From Methylobacterium sp. 10 (GTDB lineage: Bacteria; Pseudomonadota; Alphaproteobacteria; Rhizobiales; Beijerinckiaceae): DNA of 64,000 nt. This document shows, piece by piece, positions 60,651 through 64,000 of this stretch. Position numbers and translations under genes: made by a program. Below the pieces are notes generated by a model. It was not told where the DNA came from and ran no database searches. It saw only the letters and a program-made list of their open reading frames with translations. Each line of letters opens with the position of its first letter. Position 1 is the stretch's first letter. The stretch covers positions 684,501-748,500 of the forward strand of contig NZ_KI912577.1 of assembly GCF_000519085.1 (NCBI RefSeq), given 5' to 3'.

Positions 60651-61607
60651 TCAGCCGGGCCGATGAGGCGGCGGGGCCGGCATCGTAGAGGCGGCCCCGC
60701 CCCGGATGCGGGAAGCGAGCCACGTCTTGAGAAGCTGCCCAGCGGCGAGCAGCAGGAATAGGGGAACGATCTTCATGTAGCGGGCGAAGAGCCGCCTCGG
60801 CTCGCTTACGAGGCGAAACAGCCATTCGAGGCCCCGCTTCTGCATCCAGACCGGAGCCTGCCGCTTGGTGCCCGCCAGGAAATCGAAGGCGGCGCCGACG
60901 CCGATCATCACCGGCGCATCGATGCGTCCGAGATGGGAGGCCATCCAGTTTTCCTGCTTGGGCGTGCTGAGGCCGACCCAGACGATGTCCGGCCGCGCGG
61001 CATTGATCTGTGCCACCACCGCCTCGTCCTCCTCCCGCGACAGGCTGCGGAACGGAGGGCAACAGGTGCCGACCACGGACAGTCCCGGATGCGCGTCGCG
61101 GAGGCGGGCGCTCAGGGCATCGGCTACGCCGGGTGCTCCGCCATAGTAGAAATGGCGATAGCCGCGGGCCGGCGACAGGCGCGTGATCGCACGCATCAGG
61201 TCGGGGCCGTAGACTCGCTCGGTCGCCGTATGGCCGAGGAGCCGCGACATCCAGACGAGGGGCATGCCATCCGGCGTCACGAGATCCGCCGCGTTGTGGA
61301 TCGCGAGCAAGTGCGGATCGCTCCTGCTCTCGATCACCCCATGGGCCCCGGTGATGCAGACGTAATGCGGCGTCCGCAAGCGGACGAAGGCATCGATGGC
61401 GGCGATGGCGTCCGCGAAGGTTATGGCGCTGACGCCGAGCCCCAGAACCTTGGCGCGCGGCATTTCCCAGCGCCCGGCGGGCGCGGATGAGGCCCCCGCC
61501 GCCTCCGCGCCCGTCACCTCGACCGCGTGGCGGCGGTGAGTTTCCGGGCGTACGGATCGCGCCCAGCGATTCAGGTCGGCGCCGCTCGGCGTGAGATCGT
61601 CGGTCAT
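60651..61607 (-). CDS. WecG/TagA/CpsF family glycosyltransferase
   Basis: A 318-residue GT26 enzyme from the ATG at 61605-61607. Key segments are [13 protein letters not shown] (about 107-119), [17 protein letters not shown] and [14 protein letters not shown]. It transfers a sugar to a lipid-linked intermediate. Its start overlaps the end of the decarboxylase gene by 4 bases. A C-terminal basic, amphipathic segment (SRIRGGAAS) may touch the membrane. Confidence 0.93.
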   Translation of the reverse strand: MTDDLTPSGADLNRWARSVRPETHRRHAVEVTGAEAAGASSAPAGRWEMPRAKVLGLGVSAITFADAIAAIDAFVRLRTPHYVCITGAHGVIESRSDPHLLAIHNAADLVTPDGMPLVWMSRLLGHTATERVYGPDLMRAITRLSPARGYRHFYYGGAPGVADALSARLRDAHPGLSVVGTCCPPFRSLSREEDEAVVAQINAARPDIVWVGLSTPKQENWMASHLGRIDAPVMIGVGAAFDFLAGTKRQAPVWMQKRGLEWLFRLVSEPRRLFARYMKIVPLFLLLAAGQLLKTWLASRIRGGAASTMPAPPPHRPG

Positions 61608-62608
61608 CCCGCGACCTGCGTCAGGGGTTCGGAGCGGGCCAGTTCGCGCAGGGCATGAATCGGCGAGCCCTTCTGGATGAGCCGCGCTTCGAAGTAGGCG
61701 ATCGTCCGCACCAGGCCGGTATCGAGATCGACCCGCGGCGACCATCTCAGCTTCTCGCGGGCGCGGGAGATGTCGGGACAGCGCCGCTTCGGGTCGTCCT
61801 GGGGCAGGGGGCGGCATTCGATCGTCGAGCGCGAGTTGCACAGCTGCACGATGCGCTCGGCCAGGGCGAGGACGTTGATCTCTGACGGGTTGCCGAGGTT
61901 GACCACGTCGCCGGGCTCCTCCTCCACCGCCATCAGGCGGAGCAGGCCTTCGACGAGATCGTCCACGTAGCAGAACGACCGGGTCTGGGAGCCGTCGCCG
62001 TAGATCGTGATCGGCTGATGCGTCAGCGCCTGGACGATGAAGTTCGAGATCACCCGGCCATCCTGCGGGTGCATGTTCGGTCCGTAGGTGTTGAAGATCC
62101 GCGCCACGCGCACCGACATCCGATGTTGTCGGCGGTAGTCGTGGAACAGCGTCTCGGCGCAGCGCTTGCCCTCGTCGTAACAGGCGCGCGGCCCGACGAT
62201 GCTGACATGGCCGCAATAGCCCTCGGGCTGCGGGTGAACGTCCGGATCGCCATAGACCTCGCTGGTCGAGGCCTGGAGGATGCGAGCGTGAAGACGCTTG
62301 GACAGGCCGAGCATGTTGATCGCCCCCATCACGCTGGTCTTCGTCGTCTGGACGGGGTCGCGTTGATAGTGAACCGGAGAAGCCGGGCAGGCGAGATTGT
62401 AGATCTCGTCGACCTCCACGTAGAGCGGGAACGTCACGTCGTGGCGAAGGAGCTCGAAGGATTGGTGCGTGAGCAGCTTATCCAGGTTCGAGCGCGCACC
62501 TGTCAGGAAGTTATCGACGCAGAGAACTTCGTTTCCCTGCTTGATCAGCCGTCCACAGAGATGAGACCCGATGAACCCGGCCCCACCCGTTACGAGGATG
62601 CGCTTCAT
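61604..62608 (-). CDS. UDP-glucuronate decarboxylase-like SDR enzyme
   Basis: A 334-residue protein. The NAD-binding motif [10 protein letters not shown] (8-17), [10 protein letters not shown] and the catalytic YDEGK, with the [10 protein letters not shown] segment, place it in the UXS group that makes UDP-xylose from UDP-glucuronate. It supplies a nucleotide sugar to the two transferases downstream (4-base overlap with the next gene). Its upstream region is shared with the export gene at 63003. Confidence 0.93.
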   Translation of the reverse strand: MKRILVTGGAGFIGSHLCGRLIKQGNEVLCVDNFLTGARSNLDKLLTHQSFELLRHDVTFPLYVEVDEIYNLACPASPVHYQRDPVQTTKTSVMGAINMLGLSKRLHARILQASTSEVYGDPDVHPQPEGYCGHVSIVGPRACYDEGKRCAETLFHDYRRQHRMSVRVARIFNTYGPNMHPQDGRVISNFIVQALTHQPITIYGDGSQTRSFCYVDDLVEGLLRLMAVEEEPGDVVNLGNPSEINVLALAERIVQLCNSRSTIECRPLPQDDPKRRCPDISRAREKLRWSPRVDLDTGLVRTIAYFEARLIQKGSPIHALRELARSEPLTQVAG

Positions 62609-63002
62609 TGTCGGTGCCCCTCCGGCTCATTCCCAGGACCGACGATGGTCGCGTCCGAGACTGGAACGAGCGTTCCGTCGGTGATCTCGCCCTACCGTCC
62701 CCTCGGAGAGGAACTCGGAGCGTCGCTGAACCATGGAGGACAATCATCGCACACTACAAGTGGCGCATCCGGTGCATAGGACAGACTTCATGCCCGAATA
62801 AGGAATAGTACCATCGAATATTACCGCGACTCGGCACCAAAAATCACCGGCTATAATTCAGAACATAGCCGTTCGTCGGAAGGATTAATTCCTTGTAGAA
62901 CCGTGATCGTCCGAAAGGCGATGCCGGAGCCGGAGTTGCCGCAGTTTAGACTATCGGCGGTCCTGCGAGATAGGCCTCACCAGATAAGCGGTCGGTTGAT
63001 CC
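62609..63002. other. Shared promoter region of the divergent polysaccharide genes
   Basis: The 394-base gap holds a TATAAT at 62852-62857, but no good -35 lies 16-18 bases upstream on the plus strand. The stretch 62750-62900 is more AT-rich than its surroundings. No ORF here is convincing. Confidence 0.35.
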
Positions 63003-64000
63003 ATGATGAGACAGCATCGACGGACGCGCTTGGCGCGCGTGCCCCACCGCATCGCGGCACTCGCCCTGTGGATCGCCCTCGGGGGGGCGGCCAGCGCCCA
63101 GGATTCCACTTACCGCCTCGCGCCCGGAGACCGGCTCGGATTGTCGGTCTATGGCCAAGCCGAACTCTCGGGGGAGTTCGTGGTCAATGGCAGCGGCGCC
63201 CTGTTCCTGCCCCTGGTCGGCGAAGTCTCCGTGTCGGCGATGACCTTGCCGGAGGCGCAGAAGCAGATCGTCAGCCATCTGGCCGACGGCTTCCTGCAGC
63301 AGCCGGTGGTGAGCCTGCGCATCACGGAGATGCGGCCGATCTACCTCCTCGGCGATGTGCGCGTCGCGGGGAGCTACCCGTTCCGCTACGGGGCCTCGGT
63401 CCTCAGCGGCATCGCCCTGGCCGGCGGCTTCGCCTTGCCCGAACAGGCGCAGATCTCCCAACGCACGGAGTTCCTGAGCGCCGATGAGCGGGTCCGGGTC
63501 CTGGAGGCGACCCTGCGCCTGCTCATGGTCCGGCGCGAGAGGCTGGAAGCACAGCGGCAAGACCGCGAGGATTTCACCCCGCCGCGCGGCAGTGAACGCG
63601 ACGAGGGCTTCACCCGCCTCCTCGCGGAGGAACGCGGGATCCTGAAGGCGCAGCGGAGTGCCTTCGCGCAATCCGCCGAGATGCTCCGTGCGCAGAAGCC
63701 GCGGATCGAGGCGGAGATCGCCGGCGTCGAGGCGCAACGCAAGGCGGAGGAGACCCAGCTCCGGCTGATCCAGTCCCATCTCGAAGATTACGAGAAGCTC
63801 ATCAGCAACGGTTTGGCGCGGCGATACCAGGGGATCGAACTGCAGCGCGAGGAGGCTCGGAACAAGGGAACCATCGCGCGGCTGAACTCCGAACTCGCCC
63901 GGCTCGATCTGGCGATCGGCGACCTCGCCCTGCGCGGCCAGGAAATCACCGATACTTATCATCGCCGCATCCTCACCGAACTTCAGGACGTGACCACGCG
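63003..64000 (+). CDS. Wza/ExoF-type polysaccharide export protein, 3' end outside the window
   Basis: At least 332 residues are visible, from tandem ATGs at 63003 and 63006. A signal peptide (ALALWIALGGAASA, cut before QDS) is followed by the polysaccharide-export domain (about residues 36-130; YRLAPGDRLGLSVYGQAEL, LPLVGEVSVSAMTLPEAQKQ and PIYLLGDVRVAGSYPF in an SLBB-like stretch). A long charged coiled-coil region (about 165-332) follows, as in ExoF-type proteins. It forms part of the outer-membrane or periplasmic export channel. The 3' end lies beyond the window, so the domain order is incomplete. Confidence 0.9.
   Translation, partial: MMRQHRRTRLARVPHRIAALALWIALGGAASAQDSTYRLAPGDRLGLSVYGQAELSGEFVVNGSGALFLPLVGEVSVSAMTLPEAQKQIVSHLADGFLQQPVVSLRITEMRPIYLLGDVRVAGSYPFRYGASVLSGIALAGGFALPEQAQISQRTEFLSADERVRVLEATLRLLMVRRERLEAQRQDREDFTPPRGSERDEGFTRLLAEERGILKAQRSAFAQSAEMLRAQKPRIEAEIAGVEAQRKAEETQLRLIQSHLEDYEKLISNGLARRYQGIELQREEARNKGTIARLNSELARLDLAIGDLALRGQEITDTYHRRILTELQDVTT

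Noticed and set aside
62852..62857. TATAAT as a complete promoter for the export gene
   Set aside because: No -35 hexamer at 16-18 bases upstream, so only the motif is noted.

Overview
The window reads as a chromosomal segment of a high-GC alphaproteobacterium of the Hyphomicrobiales, most like Methylobacterium or Methylorubrum. The support is gene content: a ChvI-ChvG-HprK-EIIA-HPr cluster, an OlsB-type acyltransferase, a separately encoded small subunit of methylmalonyl-CoA mutase as in serine-cycle methylotrophs, and many cyclic-di-GMP and chemotaxis receptors. This is inferred from protein families. No rRNA, tRNA, CRISPR array, prophage or insertion sequence was found.

Region 1 (1-9069): a truncated sensor protein, an aldose-1-epimerase-like gene overlapping tenA, a convergent glutamine amidotransferase, an ABC-exporter-like protein whose ATPase motifs have all decayed, an L,D-transpeptidase of the YafK type and a divergent polysaccharide deacetylase. 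Region 2 (9237-19468, all minus strand): a housekeeping run rplU-rpmA-hypothetical-obgE-vapB-vapC-proB-proA-nadD-rsfS-rlmH-envC-like-ctpA. It combines ribosome assembly, proline and NAD synthesis and septal peptidoglycan remodelling, with a toxin-antitoxin pair wedged between obgE and proB. Region 3 (19507-31342): a chemoreceptor, a HerA/YjgR ATPase, an OlsB-like acyltransferase, a GGDEF-EAL protein, an AT-richer gap with a possible 43-residue gene, an epimerase, queG, a glutathione transferase and uppP followed by a clear terminator.

Region 4 (31468-42896): mcmB, two small secreted unknowns, a 1032-residue restriction-modification protein, a GAF chemoreceptor with a repeated start region, a diguanylate cyclase and lepA. 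Region 5 (43070-47268): a brnT-brnA module trailed by a shortened HicB-like ORF that ends inside a palindrome, a hybrid histidine kinase, and a second palindromic element with the same ends. Region 6 (47266-52625): a HugZ-like protein, then chvI, chvG, hprK, an EIIA-Man gene and an HPr gene, which form a regulatory partial phosphotransferase system.

Region 7 (52665-58816): an unknown protein, a CobW-type metallochaperone, a D-Ala-D-Ala carboxypeptidase with a Lys/Ala-rich tail, the queE-queD-queC operon (whose product pathway is finished by queG in region 3), and a 41-residue membrane peptide gene. Region 8 (59090-64000): the edge of an exopolysaccharide locus, with a UDP-glucuronate decarboxylase, a WecG-type and an ExoY-type transferase on the minus strand and a Wza-type export protein diverging off the right end.

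The most original material is in small or decayed elements: the catalytically dead ABC protein, the two toxin-antitoxin modules, the palindrome family, the single-chain nuclease-methyltransferase and the two unlisted small ORFs.
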